DNA of 64,000 bases from Aurantiacibacter suaedae (GTDB taxonomy: Bacteria > Pseudomonadota > Alphaproteobacteria > Sphingomonadales > Sphingomonadaceae), in contig NZ_SKCG01000001.1 of assembly GCF_005434915.1 (NCBI RefSeq), forward strand, positions 620,001-684,000. The letters run 5' to 3'. Positions 8,725 through 19,641 of this stretch are shown piece after piece. Both the position numbers and the translations under genes were made by a program. The notes below the pieces were generated by a model. The model worked only from the letters and a program-made list of their open reading frames with translations. It was not told the origin of the DNA and searched no databases. Each line of letters opens with the position of its first letter. The stretch's first letter is position 1.

Positions 8725-10191
8725 CTAGCCTGCCAGCGGCAGCGATCCTGCGGCCGTGTTGGCGATGGAGACAAGCCATCCGGTGAGCAGATAGCCTATC
8801 GGCGAGATGAGCACTGCACAGATCGCCAGCAACACCCAGTTCGCCTTGTCGGCTTCACCTGTCACCCGGTCGGCGGCCTCGTCAAAGAACATCACCTTCA
8901 CGAACTTGAGGTAGTAGAACGCGCCGATCACGGAGGCGGCCATGCCGAGCACGGCGAGCGCCAGCAGGTCAGCCTCCACCGCCGCCCAGAACACCACCAG
9001 CTTGCCCCAGAAGCCCATCAACGGCGGGATGCCAGCAAGCGAGAACATAATCAGCAGCAGGCACCAGGCCAGCGCCGGGCGGGTAGTGGAAAGACCGGCA
9101 ATGTCGGCAAAGGTTTCGAGCTGGTTGCCCTCTGCATCACGCAGCAGCAACAGCGCGGCAAAGCTGCCAACGGTCATCACGACGTAAATCGCGAGGTAGA
9201 CGAGCATCGCCGCGAGCCCGGCCTGCGTCGCGGCGGCAAGGCCGATCAGGAGGAAGCCGACATTGTTGATCGAGGAATAGGCAAGCAGACGCTTGAGGTT
9301 CTGCTGACCGATTGCGCCCAGCGCACCGACCACAATCGAAGCGAGCGCAGCGAAGATCACAACCTGCCGCCAAGCGTCAGCCTGCGAACCGAAGGCTTCG
9401 ACCGCGACCCGGCCAAGCAAAGCCACCGCCGCCACCTTGGGCGCGCTGGCGAAGAACGCCGTCACCGGGGTCGGCGCGCCTTCGTAGACGTCGGGCGTCC
9501 ACATATGGAACGGCACCGCGCTGATCTTGAAGGCGAGGCCCGCCAGAACGAATATCAGGCCGAACAGCATACCCGTGCTCATCTCGCCCGCAGCCGCCGC
9601 AGCCTGGATCGCAGCGAAGCTGGTGCCGCCGGTAAAGCCGTAGGTCAGGCTCATGCCGAACAGCAGGATGCCCGAGGCGAGCGCGCCCAGCACGAAATAC
9701 TTGAGACCCGCTTCGGCCGACTTCTCGTTAGTGCGCAGGAAGCTTGCCAGCACATAGGCCGACAGCGAGTTCAGTTCGAGGCCGATGTACAGCGTGAGAA
9801 GGTCGCTGGCCGAAACCATGATGCTCATGCCGAGCGCGGCAAACAGCACCAGCACCGGATATTCGGCGCGCATCTCGCCGAGCCGGTCGAAGTAGCGCGG
9901 AGCGACGATCAGGGCGGCACCGCTAGCGGCATAGATCATCAGTTTGGCCATGCCAGCATAGGCGTCGGCACGGAACTGACCGAAGAAGGCGATTGTGTCG
10001 GGCCCGGAAGCACCGGCGCAGACCGAAGGCGCGACCAGCGCGAAGGCAGCACCCAGCGCCACGCAGCAGGCAATCGAAATGGCGCTGGAGAGCCGGTCAC
10101 CGCCCCAGGCGGCGAACAGCAGCATGATCAGGCCCGACAGCGACAGGATCAGTTCGGGCAGGACGAGGCCGAGCGAGTTCGAGAGTTCCAT
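8725..10191 (-). CDS. nuoN: NADH-quinone oxidoreductase subunit N
   Basis: This 488-residue antiporter-like subunit of complex I is a proton-translocating membrane-arm protein with about 14 predicted helices. Typical features are the N-terminal LSNSLGLVLPELILSLSGL, the conserved MIYAASGAALIVAPRYF region, LALYIGLELNSLSAYVL-like sequence (here LTLYIGLELNSLSAYVL) holding the key glutamate, and FSLAGIPPLMGFWGKL. It abuts nuoM with a 1-base overlap at 10191 and is the last nuo gene, followed directly by birA. Length is normal for the family. Confidence 0.97.
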   Translation of the reverse strand: MELSNSLGLVLPELILSLSGLIMLLFAAWGGDRLSSAISIACCVALGAAFALVAPSVCAGASGPDTIAFFGQFRADAYAGMAKLMIYAASGAALIVAPRYFDRLGEMRAEYPVLVLFAALGMSIMVSASDLLTLYIGLELNSLSAYVLASFLRTNEKSAEAGLKYFVLGALASGILLFGMSLTYGFTGGTSFAAIQAAAAAGEMSTGMLFGLIFVLAGLAFKISAVPFHMWTPDVYEGAPTPVTAFFASAPKVAAVALLGRVAVEAFGSQADAWRQVVIFAALASIVVGALGAIGQQNLKRLLAYSSINNVGFLLIGLAAATQAGLAAMLVYLAIYVVMTVGSFAALLLLRDAEGNQLETFADIAGLSTTRPALAWCLLLIMFSLAGIPPLMGFWGKLVVFWAAVEADLLALAVLGMAASVIGAFYYLKFVKVMFFDEAADRVTGEADKANWVLLAICAVLISPIGYLLTGWLVSIANTAAGSLPLAG

Positions 10192-11723
10192 CAGTGGGCC
10201 TCCCCTTCAGCATGGGCTTCTTGGGCAGGCGTGCCCTCCCCCATCACGAAGTGAGCATCGCTCTCAGGCGCGGCGCGCGAAAGGCGCGCGTCGAGCACGG
10301 CGATATCCTGCCGCATCGGGGCGAGGAAGCTCTCCGGATAAACGCCCATCCACAGCGCGGCGAGCGCGATCGGAACCAGCAGGAGGTATTCGCGCATCGA
10401 AAGGTCGGGCATGGCAGCGGCGTCGGCGTTGACCTGCGGGCCAAAAGCGACGCGGCGGTAAAGGTAAAGCATGTAGGCAGCGCCCAGAATGATGCCGGTG
10501 GTGCACACGAAGGCGGCCCAGCTCGAAATCTGGTAAACCCCCGCAAGGCTCAGGAACTCGGCGACGAAGCCGCTGGTGCCCGGCAGGCCGATTGAGGCCA
10601 TGGTGAAGAACAGAAACACGGCGGCATAGGCCGGCATGTTGATCGCGATGCCGCCGTAGCGCGAAATCTCACGGGTATGCAGCCGATCGTAGATCACGCC
10701 CACACACAGGAACAGCGCGCCCGAAACGAGGCCGTGGCTCAGCATCATCACCATGGCGCCCTCGAGCCCCTGGGTGTTGAAGGCGAACAGGCCCGCCGTC
10801 ACGATGCCCATGTGCGCGACCGAAGAATAGGCGATCAGCTTCTTCATGTCGCGCTGCACCAGCGCGATCAAGCTGGTGACCACCACGGCCACCATCGAGA
10901 GGCCCAGCACCAGCCACATAAACTGCGCGCTAGCCTCGGGGAACATCGGCAGGCTGAACCGGATCATGCCGTAGCCGCCGAGCTTGAGCAGCACGCCCGC
11001 CAGGATCACCGAACCGGCGGTGGGGGCCTGCACGTGCGCGTCGGGCAACCAAGTGTGGACCGGCCACATCGGCATCTTCACCGCGAAGCTGGCGAAGAAG
11101 GCCAGCCACAGCCAGGTCTGCGCCTCAGGCGGGAAGTCGTAGACCATCAGCGCGGGCACGCTCGAAGTGCCTGCCTCGATCACCATCCATAGCATCGCGA
11201 TCAGCATCACCACCGAGCCGAGTAGCGTATAGAGGAAGAACTTGTACGAAGCGTAGATGCGGTTGTCGCCGCCCCAGATGCCGATGATGAGGTACATCGG
11301 GATCAGGCCAGCTTCGAAGAAAATATAGAACAGCAGGATGTCCTGCGCCGCGAAGACGCCGATCATCAGCACTTCCATCAGCAGGAAGGCCGACATGTAT
11401 TCGCCCACGCGCTTGGTGATCGAGTCCCAGCTCGCCCCGATGCAAACCGGCATCAGGAACACGCTGAGCATGATCAGCATCAGCGCAATGCCGTCGATAC
11501 CGAGTGCATAGTCGAAGCCAGCAAACAGCGAAGCGCGCTCGGTGAATTGCCACTGGGCGCCGCCCACGTCGAAGTTCATCCACAGTACGATGCCGAGGGC
11601 AAGGTCGACCAGCGTGGCGATAAGCGCGATCACCCGGGCGGTCTTCGCCTCGGAGAACAGGCAGGCGATGGCACCGACGAGCGGAACCAGCAGCATGGCG
11701 GAAAGGATCGGAAAGCCCCCCAT
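10191..11723 (-). CDS. nuoM: NADH-quinone oxidoreductase subunit M
   Basis: This 510-residue antiporter-like membrane subunit of complex I opens [19 protein letters not shown] from the ATG at 11723. That start overlaps the last base of the nuoL stop (TGATG), which rules out the longer open frame upstream. Conserved segments include FFEAGLIPMYLIIGIWGG, LPDAHVQAPTAGSVILAG and YSSVAHMG, which carry the glutamate, histidine and lysine of the proton path. The C-terminal tail is acidic and histidine-containing (EGTPAQEAHAEGEAH), slightly longer than in many homologues. Confidence 0.97.
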   Translation of the reverse strand: MGGFPILSAMLLVPLVGAIACLFSEAKTARVIALIATLVDLALGIVLWMNFDVGGAQWQFTERASLFAGFDYALGIDGIALMLIMLSVFLMPVCIGASWDSITKRVGEYMSAFLLMEVLMIGVFAAQDILLFYIFFEAGLIPMYLIIGIWGGDNRIYASYKFFLYTLLGSVVMLIAMLWMVIEAGTSSVPALMVYDFPPEAQTWLWLAFFASFAVKMPMWPVHTWLPDAHVQAPTAGSVILAGVLLKLGGYGMIRFSLPMFPEASAQFMWLVLGLSMVAVVVTSLIALVQRDMKKLIAYSSVAHMGIVTAGLFAFNTQGLEGAMVMMLSHGLVSGALFLCVGVIYDRLHTREISRYGGIAINMPAYAAVFLFFTMASIGLPGTSGFVAEFLSLAGVYQISSWAAFVCTTGIILGAAYMLYLYRRVAFGPQVNADAAAMPDLSMREYLLLVPIALAALWMGVYPESFLAPMRQDIAVLDARLSRAAPESDAHFVMGEGTPAQEAHAEGEAH

Positions 11724-13717
11724 CAGAACAACACCCAGGTGATGGCGGCAACAAGGCCGAGCAGCATGATCAGCGCGTAGCTGGTGAGATAGCCCGACTG
11801 CACGCGGGCAGCGAGGCCCGAGCCGCGCATGACAAGCCATGCCGCACCATCGGGGCCGAAGCGGTTGATCGTGCCTTCATCGCCAGCCTTCCAGAACAGG
11901 CGGCCGAGCCAGAAAGCAGGCTTCACAAACACGGAGTTGTAAAGCTCGTCGAACATCCACTTGCGGTAGACGAAGCGATAGATCGGGCCGAGCTGCTGGG
12001 CCACCGCCGCAGGCACTGACGGCTTGCGAATATAGGCATACCAGGCAGCCAGAAGCCCAAGAGCCATCACGATGAACGCCGCATATTTCACCAGCGTCGG
12101 AACCTCATGCATCGCGTGCATCAGATGCTCGTTGTAATAGATCGCACCGTTCCAAAAACCTTCTTCGTTAAGGAAGGCATCGTGGAACACCTGCCCGGCC
12201 AGCACCGCGCCCACACTGAGCACGACCAACGGGGTCAGCATGACCCACGGGCTCTCATGCGGATGGTAGCCGCCGGTGGTGTCCGCGCCTGCCTGTTCCG
12301 GCGTCTTGTGGACCGTGTGCTGGATGTGCTCGCTCTCGATCCAGCGCGGCTTGCCCCAGAAGGTGAGGAACATCAGGCGCCATGAGTAGAAGCTGGTAAG
12401 CAGCGCAGCGACCGTGCCGAGCCAGAAGGCGGCATTGCCGGCCGAGGTACCCGAAGCATAGGCCGCCTCGAGAATCGCGTCCTTCGACCAGAAGCCCGCA
12501 AAGCCCGCCCCGAGATGATATACACCCAGGCCCGTTATCGCGAGCGTGCCCGCAAGCATGGCGTAGAAGGTGATCGGGATGTGCTTACGCAGACCGCCGT
12601 AATAGCGCATGTCCTGCTCGTGATGCATCGCGTGGATCACCGAGCCGGCACCCAGGAAGAGCAGCGCCTTGAAGAACGCGTGCGTGAACAGGTGGAACAT
12701 AGCTGCGCCATAGGCGCCGACGCCGGCGGCGAAGAACATGTAGCCGAGCTGCGAGCAGGTCGAATAGGCGATCACGCGCTTGATGTCCCACTGCGTGGTG
12801 CCGATGGTGGCCGCGAAGAAGCAGGTCGCGCCGCCAACGATCGTCACCACGGTGAGCGCGGCAGGTGCGGCCTCGAACATCGGCGACAGGCGGCAAACCA
12901 TGAACACGCCTGCCGTCACCATGGTGGCGGCGTGGATCAGCGCGGAAACCGGGGTGGGGCCTTCCATCGCGTCGGGCAGCCAGGTGTGCAGACCGAGCTG
13001 CGCCGACTTGCCCATCGCGCCGACGAACAGCAGCAGGCACAGGATCGTCATCGTATCCCAGCGCGCGCCGAGGAAGGTGATCGTGCTGCCTGCCATCTCA
13101 GGCGAGGCGGCGAGAATCTCGGGGATCGACGTGGTCTGAAAAACCAGAAAGGTGCCGAAGATGCCGAGCATGAAGCCAAGGTCGCCAACGCGATTGACCA
13201 CGAAGGCCTTGATCGCGGCGGCTCCGGCGGAGGGCTTCTGGAACCAGAAGCCGATCAGCAGGTACGAGGCGAGGCCCACGCCTTCCCAACCGAAGAACAT
13301 CTGCACCAGGTTGTTCGCGGTCACCAGCATCAGCATCGCAAAGGTGAACAGCGACAGGTAGGCGAAGAAGCGCGGCTGGTCCGGGTCGTCGGACATGTAG
13401 CCCCAGCTGTAGAGGTGAACCAGCGCCGAAACGCTGGTGATCACGACCAGCATGATTGCGGTCAGCGTATCGACCCGCAGTACCCAGTCGAAGCTCATCG
13501 AGCCCGACTGCACCCACTTGAGCACCGGCACCACGGTCGCCGCGACATCACCGCCGAGGAACTGAAGGAAGATCGGCCAGCTCAGTGCGCACGACAGGAA
13601 CAAGCCGCCGGTTGTAATCACCTTGGCGGGCATGTTGCCGAGCTTGCGGTTGCCCAGCCCGGCGATGATCGCCGCCAGCAAGGGCGCAAACACAATTATC
13701 AGGATGGAGGTCTGCAA
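11723..13717 (-). CDS. nuoL: NADH-quinone oxidoreductase subunit L
   Basis: This 664-residue distal antiporter-like subunit of complex I has a C-terminal lateral helix extension. Conserved stretches include [39 protein letters not shown] and [11 protein letters not shown] use a TTG start at 13717: the sequence AAGGGA lies 6 bases upstream, and the frame then reads [16 protein letters not shown], which matches the usual NuoL N-terminus. No ATG is suitably placed. The nuoK stop is 4 bases upstream. A Val/Trp/Tyr-rich helix near residue 560 ([18 protein letters not shown]) belongs to the lateral-helix region. Confidence 0.96.
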   Translation of the reverse strand: MQTSILIIVFAPLLAAIIAGLGNRKLGNMPAKVITTGGLFLSCALSWPIFLQFLGGDVAATVVPVLKWVQSGSMSFDWVLRVDTLTAIMLVVITSVSALVHLYSWGYMSDDPDQPRFFAYLSLFTFAMLMLVTANNLVQMFFGWEGVGLASYLLIGFWFQKPSAGAAAIKAFVVNRVGDLGFMLGIFGTFLVFQTTSIPEILAASPEMAGSTITFLGARWDTMTILCLLLFVGAMGKSAQLGLHTWLPDAMEGPTPVSALIHAATMVTAGVFMVCRLSPMFEAAPAALTVVTIVGGATCFFAATIGTTQWDIKRVIAYSTCSQLGYMFFAAGVGAYGAAMFHLFTHAFFKALLFLGAGSVIHAMHHEQDMRYYGGLRKHIPITFYAMLAGTLAITGLGVYHLGAGFAGFWSKDAILEAAYASGTSAGNAAFWLGTVAALLTSFYSWRLMFLTFWGKPRWIESEHIQHTVHKTPEQAGADTTGGYHPHESPWVMLTPLVVLSVGAVLAGQVFHDAFLNEEGFWNGAIYYNEHLMHAMHEVPTLVKYAAFIVMALGLLAAWYAYIRKPSVPAAVAQQLGPIYRFVYRKWMFDELYNSVFVKPAFWLGRLFWKAGDEGTINRFGPDGAAWLVMRGSGLAARVQSGYLTSYALIMLLGLVAAITWVLF

Positions 13718-13721
13718 AGGT

Positions 13722-14027
13722 CTATCCCTTCATCCGGTTGACATCGTCCACCGCGATCGTGCCGCGCGAACGGAAGTAAATAACGAGAATGGCAAGGCCG
13801 ATGGCCGCCTCGCCCGCCGCAACGGTGAGCACGAACATGGCGAAGATCTGCCCGGTAAGGTCGCCCAGGAAGGCGCTGAACGCCACCAGGTTGATGTTCA
13901 CGCTGAGAAGGATCAGCTCGATCGCCATCAGGATCACGATGATGTTCTTGCGGTTGAGGAAAATCCCCAGAACGCCCAGCACGAACAGGATCGAGCTGAC
14001 GACGATGTAGTGTTCGATGCCGATCAC
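13722..14027 (-). CDS. nuoK: NADH-quinone oxidoreductase subunit K
   Basis: This 101-residue protein has three membrane helices and is the MrpC-like subunit at the core of the complex I membrane arm. It begins [20 protein letters not shown] and carries the two family glutamates, one in [13 protein letters not shown] (second helix) and one in [11 protein letters not shown] (third helix). It overlaps nuoJ by 4 bases at the ATGA junction (14024-14027), which supports the start. Length is exactly that of the family. Confidence 0.97.
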   Translation of the reverse strand: MIGIEHYIVVSSILFVLGVLGIFLNRKNIIVILMAIELILLSVNINLVAFSAFLGDLTGQIFAMFVLTVAAGEAAIGLAILVIYFRSRGTIAVDDVNRMKG

Positions 14028-14638
14028 AGTTCGACCCCCTGCCCGATACCGGGCTGCTTCAATTCGGTTGCCTCTTCAGGACGGCGCGCATTCTGCTTGG
14101 CAATGTTCTGATGCCCGCGCACACTGCGCTGCTCACGGTGGGTCAGCACAATCGCGCCAATCATTGCGACCAGCAGGATAATGCCCGCGCTCTCGAACAG
14201 GAACAGGTAGCGGCCATAGAGCAGCTCGCCGATCTGGGCGATGTTGGTCTCACCCAGCAGGACTTCGCCCGACGGCGTACCCAGCTCGATGATACCGGCG
14301 CGGTAGGCGCCGAGGCCGAGCACCAGCTCGCACACCAACACCAGCGCGATGACCAGGCCAAGCGGCGCATTCTTCACGAACCCGGCGCGCAGTTCGGCAA
14401 AGTCGATATTCAGCATCATCACGACGAACAAGAACAGCACCGCGACCGCACCGACGTAAACGATCACCAGCAGCATGGCGATGAATTCGGCGCCCACGAG
14501 CACCATCAGCCCCGCCGCGTTGAAGAAAGCGAGAATCAGCCACAACACCGAATGAACCGGGTTGCGCGACATTATAGTCATCGCTCCGCTGGCGATCACC
14601 AGCGCGGCGAACAGGTAAAAGGCGATGATCTGTAGCAT
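14024..14638 (-). CDS. nuoJ: NADH-quinone oxidoreductase subunit J
   Basis: This 204-residue subunit of the complex I membrane arm has five helices and a hydrophilic C-terminus. The third helix shows the conserved [21 protein letters not shown] pattern, with the pi-bulge region used in quinone-coupled conformational change. It starts at ATG 14638, 26 bases after nuoI, the widest gap among the nuo genes. The C-terminal 35 residues (from [13 protein letters not shown] on) are polar and poorly conserved in the family. NuoJ and NuoK genes overlap. Confidence 0.96.
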   Translation of the reverse strand: MLQIIAFYLFAALVIASGAMTIMSRNPVHSVLWLILAFFNAAGLMVLVGAEFIAMLLVIVYVGAVAVLFLFVVMMLNIDFAELRAGFVKNAPLGLVIALVLVCELVLGLGAYRAGIIELGTPSGEVLLGETNIAQIGELLYGRYLFLFESAGIILLVAMIGAIVLTHREQRSVRGHQNIAKQNARRPEEATELKQPGIGQGVEL

Positions 14639-14664
14639 GGTGCCCCGTCAGTCTGGTCGCGCGG

Positions 14665-15150
14665 TTAGCGGTAGGGCGCGTCGGCTTCAAGGTTCGCGGC
14701 GATGGCCCGCTCCCACTTGTCCCCGTTCGCCAGCAATTTTGCCTTGTCGTAAAGCAGTTCTTCGCGCGTTTCGGTCGCGTATTCGAAGTTCGGCCCCTCG
14801 ACGATGGCGTCTACTGGGCAGGCTTCCTGACAGAAGCCGCAGTAGATGCACTTGGTCATGTCGATGTCGTAGCGCGTGGTGCGGCGGCTGCCATCGTCAC
14901 GCGGTTCGGCCTCGATGGTGATGGCCTGCGCCGGGCACACCGCCTCGCACAGCTTGCAGGCGATGCAACGCTCTTCGCCGTTGGGATAGCGGCGCAGCGC
15001 ATGCTCGCCGCGAAAACGCGGGCTGAGCGGATTCTTCTCGAAGGGGTAGTTGATCGTCACCTTCGGTTTGAAGAAGTACTTCAGCGTCAGCATGTGGGCC
15101 TTTACGAATTCCCACAGGGTGAAGCTCTTGATGAGCTGGGCAGCGGTCAT
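14665..15150 (-). CDS. nuoI: NADH-quinone oxidoreductase subunit I (two 4Fe-4S clusters)
   Basis: This 161-residue ferredoxin-like subunit carries clusters N6a and N6b linking the peripheral arm to NuoB. The two cluster motifs are [16 protein letters not shown] and [16 protein letters not shown], each CxxCxxCxxxCP, with an amphipathic N-terminal helix ([20 protein letters not shown]) that contacts NuoH at the membrane. It overlaps the nuoH stop by 4 bases. Length and motif spacing are standard for alphaproteobacteria and mitochondria. Confidence 0.97.
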   Translation of the reverse strand: MTAAQLIKSFTLWEFVKAHMLTLKYFFKPKVTINYPFEKNPLSPRFRGEHALRRYPNGEERCIACKLCEAVCPAQAITIEAEPRDDGSRRTTRYDIDMTKCIYCGFCQEACPVDAIVEGPNFEYATETREELLYDKAKLLANGDKWERAIAANLEADAPYR

Positions 15151-16199
15151 GCCGCACCTCCATATCGCGTAAACATCAGCCAGCCCGAGATGGCGACGAT
15201 GAAGAACAGGCTCAGCGGCAGGAACACCTTCCAGCCCAGCCGCATAAGCTGGTCATACCGGTAGCGCGGCACCGTCGCCATCACCCAGCTGAACATGAAG
15301 AAGAAGAAGAACGTCTTCAGCAGGAACCAGATGATGCCGGGCACATAATACAACACCGGAATATCGAGCGGCGGCAGCCACCCGCCCCAGAACAGCAGCG
15401 TGTTCAACGAGCACATCAGCAGGATATTGGCATACTCGCCAAGCCAGAACAGCGCGAAGCTCATCGACGAATATTCGGTCTGATAGCCTGCCACCAGCTC
15501 TGATTCCGCCTCGGTAAGGTCGAACGGCACGCGCTGCGTTTCGGCCAGAGCCGAGATGAAGAACATCACCCAGATCGGGAACAGCAGCAGGTTGAACCAG
15601 TAGCCGTTGATGATCCCGAGGCCGTGCCCCTTCTGCGCCATGACAATGGCCGAAAGGTTGAACGATCCGGCATAAAGCACCACGCAGACGAGGATGAAGC
15701 CGATCGAGACTTCATACGAAATCATCTGCGCCGAGGCGCGCATGGCGGAGAAGAACGGATACTTAGAGTTCGACGCCCAGCCACTCATCACCACGCCGTA
15801 AACCGACAGCGAACTGATCGCGAGGATATAGAGCAGCCCGACATTGATATCGGCCAGCACCACACCCGCATCGAACGGGATCACCGCCCAGGCGGCCAGC
15901 GCCACGGTGAAGGTGACAATCGGCGCGATCAGGAAGATGCCCTTGTTGGCGGCCGCCGGAATGATGGTTTCCTGCAGCATAACCTTGAGGCCGTCGGCGA
16001 AGCTTTGCAGCAGGCCGAAGGGGCCGACCACGTTCGGACCACGCCGGAGGTTGATCGAAGCCCAGACCTTGCGGTCGACGTAAATGATCATGGCCACGGC
16101 CAGCATCAGCGGCAGCGCAATCAGCAGCGAGCCGATGATGGCGGCGACGATCATCGCCCAGCCCGCGTCCATGCCCCATTCGATGAAAGTGGCGGTCAT
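15147..16199 (-). CDS. nuoH: NADH-quinone oxidoreductase subunit H
   Basis: This 350-residue membrane subunit forms much of the quinone-binding cavity and the first proton channel of complex I. Eight or nine helices are predicted. The conserved quinone-loop segment [20 protein letters not shown] is intact, as are [20 protein letters not shown] near the N-terminus and [10 protein letters not shown]. Start ATG 16199 overlaps the nuoG stop by 4 bases. Nothing unusual is seen. Confidence 0.97.
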   Translation of the reverse strand: MTATFIEWGMDAGWAMIVAAIIGSLLIALPLMLAVAMIIYVDRKVWASINLRRGPNVVGPFGLLQSFADGLKVMLQETIIPAAANKGIFLIAPIVTFTVALAAWAVIPFDAGVVLADINVGLLYILAISSLSVYGVVMSGWASNSKYPFFSAMRASAQMISYEVSIGFILVCVVLYAGSFNLSAIVMAQKGHGLGIINGYWFNLLLFPIWVMFFISALAETQRVPFDLTEAESELVAGYQTEYSSMSFALFWLGEYANILLMCSLNTLLFWGGWLPPLDIPVLYYVPGIIWFLLKTFFFFFMFSWVMATVPRYRYDQLMRLGWKVFLPLSLFFIVAISGWLMFTRYGGAA

Positions 16200-18205
16200 T
16201 CCGCGGCCTCCTTCAGGGCATCACCCAGCAGTAGTTCGTTCGAACATTGCTGCATCACCACGCTGGCGCGCGCGATCGGGTTGGTGAGGTAGAAATCCTT
16301 GATCGGGCTCGGGATCTGGCCCGAGGGCGAGGTATTGCCCGCAACCGAAGCGGCAAGCGCGCCATAGTCGGCGAGCCCTTCCTCGCCCAGCGCGGGCACT
16401 TCGGCGATCATGGCGGCGCGCAGCTGGTCGAAGCTGTCGAACCCGACCGTCACGCCCAGCGCATCGGCCAGGGCGCGCAGGATCGTCCAGTCCTCGCGCG
16501 CGTCACCCGGTGCGAAGACGGCCTTGTCAGCCATCTGCACACGGCCCTCGGTATTCACGTAAGTGCCCGCCTTCTCCGAGAAGGCCGAGGCCGGCAGGAT
16601 GATGTCGGCGGCATGAGCGCCCTTGTCGCCATGGTGACCGACATAGACCTTGAGGCTGCCATCGAACTTGGTGAAGTCGACCTCGTCCGCACCCAGCGCC
16701 AGCAGCACCTTGGGTTTGGCCGCGACCAGATCGGCGATGCCGCCCTTTTGCGCAAATCCGAGCATCACCGCACCCATCCGAGCCGCCGCGGTGTGGAGCG
16801 CGTTGAAGCCGTTCCAGCCGTCTTTCATGCAGCCCAGTTCGTGCGCGAGGCTCAACGCCTTGGCATGGGCACCAGCGGCAAAGCCACCCGCACCCAAGAT
16901 CACAGCGGGACGCTCGGCCGCCTTGAACGCGTCGGTCAGCTCAGCGGGCAGATTGCCCAGCGCCGAGGCGTCGGCGCCGAGGAAGGTCGCCGGATAGGTG
17001 GTTTCCCATTCGGGCCCGACCACGAAGACCTTGGCCCCGCGCTTGGCCGCCTTGCGCAGCCGCACATTCACCAGCGGCGCTTCCCAGCGCAGGTTCGCAC
17101 CGATGATCAGCACCGCATCGGCGGTCTCGATCCCGGCCAGCGTCGAATTGAAATTGATCGCAGCGAGGTTCGCGCAGTCATAATCCATGCCGGTCTGACG
17201 GCTCTCGATCAGGTCCGACCCCGAAGCCTTCAGCAGCGCCTTGGCCGCGAACATCGTCTCGCAATCGAGCAGATCGCCCGCGACGGCGGCAATCGACGCA
17301 CCGGGCTTGGCGGCAGCGATGGTGTCGAACGCCTCGGCCCAGCTTGCCTGTGCCAGCTTGGCGTCCTTGCGCACCCACACCTTGTCGAGGCGGCGGCGGG
17401 TCAGGCCATCGACCTGATAGCGCGCTTTGTCGCTGATCCACTCTTCGTTCACATCGTCGTTCACGCGCGGCAGCGCGCGCAGCACTTCGCGGCCACGGCT
17501 GTCGAGCCGGATATTCGCGCCAATCGCGTCGGACACGTCGATGCTGAGCGTCTTCTTCAGCTCCCACGGGCGCGCTTCGTAGGCATAGGGCCTGCTGGTA
17601 AGCGCACCGACCGGGCACAGGTCGATCACATTGGCGCTCATCTCGTGCTTTGCAGCCTGTTCGAGATAGGTCGTGATCTGCATGTCCTCGCCGCGATAGA
17701 GCGCGCCGATCTCGTCCACGCCGGCGATCTCTTCCGAGAAGCGCACGCAGCGGGTGCAGTGAATGCAGCGGGTCATGATCGTCTTGATCAGCGGGCCCAT
17801 GTTCTTGGCCGTCACCGCGCGCTTGCTCTCGTGATAACGCGAACCGCCGCGGCCATAGGCTACCGACTGGTCCTGCAAGTCGCACTCGCCGCCCTGATCG
17901 CAGATCGGGCAGTCGAGCGGGTGGTTGATGAGGAGGAACTCCATCACCCCTTCGCGCGCCTTCTTGACCATCTCGCTATCGGTGCGGATTTCCTGGCCAT
18001 CGGTGGCGGGCAGCGCACACGAGGCCTGCGGCTTGGGTGGCCCCGGCTTCACCTCGACGAGGCACATGCGGCAGTTGCCCGCGATAGAGAGACGTTCGTG
18101 ATAGCAGAAACGCGGGATTTCCTTGCCCGCCAGCTCGCACGCCTGGAGCACGGTGGCGCCAGCGGGAACCTCGATTTCCTGTCCGTCTACGGTGACTTTC
18201 GGCAT
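16196..18205 (-). CDS. nuoG: NADH-quinone oxidoreductase subunit G
   Basis: This 669-residue peripheral-arm subunit has an N-terminal 2Fe-2S domain (cysteines in [20 protein letters not shown] and [11 protein letters not shown]). A second cluster region, [19 protein letters not shown], has the His/Cys ligands of N5, and [16 protein letters not shown] with [12 protein letters not shown] holds N4. The rest is a molybdopterin-oxidoreductase fold without cofactor. The extra N7-binding cysteines of the E. coli type are not evident, and the length agrees with the short alphaproteobacterial and mitochondrial form. Its ATG overlaps the nuoF stop by 1 base. Confidence 0.97.
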   Translation of the reverse strand: MPKVTVDGQEIEVPAGATVLQACELAGKEIPRFCYHERLSIAGNCRMCLVEVKPGPPKPQASCALPATDGQEIRTDSEMVKKAREGVMEFLLINHPLDCPICDQGGECDLQDQSVAYGRGGSRYHESKRAVTAKNMGPLIKTIMTRCIHCTRCVRFSEEIAGVDEIGALYRGEDMQITTYLEQAAKHEMSANVIDLCPVGALTSRPYAYEARPWELKKTLSIDVSDAIGANIRLDSRGREVLRALPRVNDDVNEEWISDKARYQVDGLTRRRLDKVWVRKDAKLAQASWAEAFDTIAAAKPGASIAAVAGDLLDCETMFAAKALLKASGSDLIESRQTGMDYDCANLAAINFNSTLAGIETADAVLIIGANLRWEAPLVNVRLRKAAKRGAKVFVVGPEWETTYPATFLGADASALGNLPAELTDAFKAAERPAVILGAGGFAAGAHAKALSLAHELGCMKDGWNGFNALHTAAARMGAVMLGFAQKGGIADLVAAKPKVLLALGADEVDFTKFDGSLKVYVGHHGDKGAHAADIILPASAFSEKAGTYVNTEGRVQMADKAVFAPGDAREDWTILRALADALGVTVGFDSFDQLRAAMIAEVPALGEEGLADYGALAASVAGNTSPSGQIPSPIKDFYLTNPIARASVVMQQCSNELLLGDALKEAAE

Positions 18206-19500
18206 TACTCTGCTGCCTCTTGCATAGCGCCAGCACGCTCGGTGATGCGGCGCTCGATTTCGGGGCGGAAGTGGCGGATCAGGCCCTGGATCGGCCAGGC
18301 GGCGGCGTCGCCCAAGGCGCAGATCGTGTGGCCTTCCACCTGTTTGGTGACCTGTTGCAGCATGTCGATCTCTTCGACCGATGCATCGCCGGTCTCAAGC
18401 CGCTTCATAACGCGCCACATCCACCCGGTGCCTTCGCGGCAGGGGGTGCACTGGCCGCAGCTCTCGTGCTTGTAGAAGTAGCTGATGCGGCTGATCGCGC
18501 GCACCACGTCGGTGCTCTTGTCCATTACGATCACGCCCGCCGTGCCGAGGCCGGAGCCAAGCTCTTTCAGCCCGTCGAAATCCATGAAGGCATTGCGGAT
18601 CTGCTCGCCCGGCACCAATGGCACCGAAGAACCGCCGGGAATCACCGCCAGCAGGTTGTCCCACCCGCCGCGAATGCCGCCGCAGTGCTTCTCGATCAGC
18701 TCCTCGAAGGTGATGCTCATCGCCTCTTCGACGACGCAGGGCTTGTTCACATGCCCCGAAATCTGGAACAGCTTGGTGCCCTTGTTGTTCTCGCGCCCGA
18801 AGGACGAGAACCACGAGGCCCCGCGCCGCAGGATCGTCGGCACCACCGCGATCGATTCCACGTTGTTGACCGTGGTCGGGCAGCCATAGAGACCCGCACC
18901 CGCCGGGAACGGCGGCTTGAGACGCGGCTGGCCCTTCTTGCCTTCGAGGCTCTCGATCATCGCGGTCTCTTCGCCGCAGATGTAGGCCCCCGCGCCGCGA
19001 TGGACGTAAACGTCGAAGTCGTAGCCCGAACCGGCGGCGTTCTTGCCCAGCAGGCCAGCGTCATAGGCTTGCTCGACGGCGGCAAACAGCGTTTCCGCCT
19101 CGCGGATATATTCGCCGCGAATGTAAATATAGGCAGCCCGCGCGCGCATGGCGAAACCGGCGACCAAAGCGCCTTCGATCAGCTTGTGCGGATCGTGGCG
19201 GATGATCTCGCGATCCTTGCACGAGCCGGGCTCGGATTCGTCGGCATTGATTACAAGGAAGCTTGGACGACCGTCCTTGCTTTCCTTCGGCATAAAGCTC
19301 CACTTCATGCCAGTGGGGAAGCCCGCCCCGCCCCGGCCGCGCAGGCCCGAGGCCTTGATCTCGTCGATGATGGCGTCTTGCCCGACTTCCATCAGCTTCT
19401 TCGTATCATCCCAGTCCCCGCGCGCCTGCGCCGCCTTCAGGCCCCAGTCCTGGAAGCCGTAGACGTTGGTGAAGATGCGATCTTTGTCAGCCAGGCTCAT
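18205..19500 (-). CDS. nuoF: NADH-quinone oxidoreductase subunit F
   Basis: This 431-residue subunit binds NADH and FMN and holds cluster N3. The NADH/FMN loops are [16 protein letters not shown] and an [20 protein letters not shown] segment. The 4Fe-4S ligands are in [13 protein letters not shown] plus a later Cys in [13 protein letters not shown]. The start is ATG 19500 ([15 protein letters not shown]). It overlaps the stop of the small membrane gene at 19497-19640 by 4 bases, so the open frame further upstream is not used. Confidence 0.97.
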   Translation of the reverse strand: MSLADKDRIFTNVYGFQDWGLKAAQARGDWDDTKKLMEVGQDAIIDEIKASGLRGRGGAGFPTGMKWSFMPKESKDGRPSFLVINADESEPGSCKDREIIRHDPHKLIEGALVAGFAMRARAAYIYIRGEYIREAETLFAAVEQAYDAGLLGKNAAGSGYDFDVYVHRGAGAYICGEETAMIESLEGKKGQPRLKPPFPAGAGLYGCPTTVNNVESIAVVPTILRRGASWFSSFGRENNKGTKLFQISGHVNKPCVVEEAMSITFEELIEKHCGGIRGGWDNLLAVIPGGSSVPLVPGEQIRNAFMDFDGLKELGSGLGTAGVIVMDKSTDVVRAISRISYFYKHESCGQCTPCREGTGWMWRVMKRLETGDASVEEIDMLQQVTKQVEGHTICALGDAAAWPIQGLIRHFRPEIERRITERAGAMQEAAE

Positions 19501-19640
19501 GCGCCCAGTCCTCCGAATACAAATACTGCGGCGAGTGCCAGAATGACCACCAGCGCCACCGTCTTGACGATGCCCGTGAGCACCTTCCACGCGATCGCCA
19601 CCAGGATGAGCGCAATGACGATGGGCAGGATCTGATCCAT
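19497..19640 (-). CDS. 47-aa membrane protein between nuoE and nuoF
   Basis: This small gene encodes 47 residues, nearly all hydrophobic, in two short membrane stretches: [20 protein letters not shown], then [20 protein letters not shown]. The ATG at 19640 lies one base after the nuoE stop, and its TGA overlaps the nuoF ATG (ATGA), so it is tightly built into the operon. I know of no complex I subunit of this form. It may be a lineage-specific accessory or assembly factor, or a free membrane peptide. The coding call rests on the exact spacing on both sides and the coherent hydrophobic pattern. Confidence 0.75.
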   Translation of the reverse strand: MDQILPIVIALILVAIAWKVLTGIVKTVALVVILALAAVFVFGGLGA

Positions 19641-19641
19641 C

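Noticed and set aside
8644-10254. Plus-strand frame of over 500 codons opposite nuoN
   Set aside because: Shadow of nuoN and birA with a biased Arg/Gln/His composition.
16247-18475. Plus-strand open frame of over 700 codons opposite nuoG
   Set aside because: Shadow of nuoG and the end of nuoF, of low-complexity composition, with no ribosome site or family.
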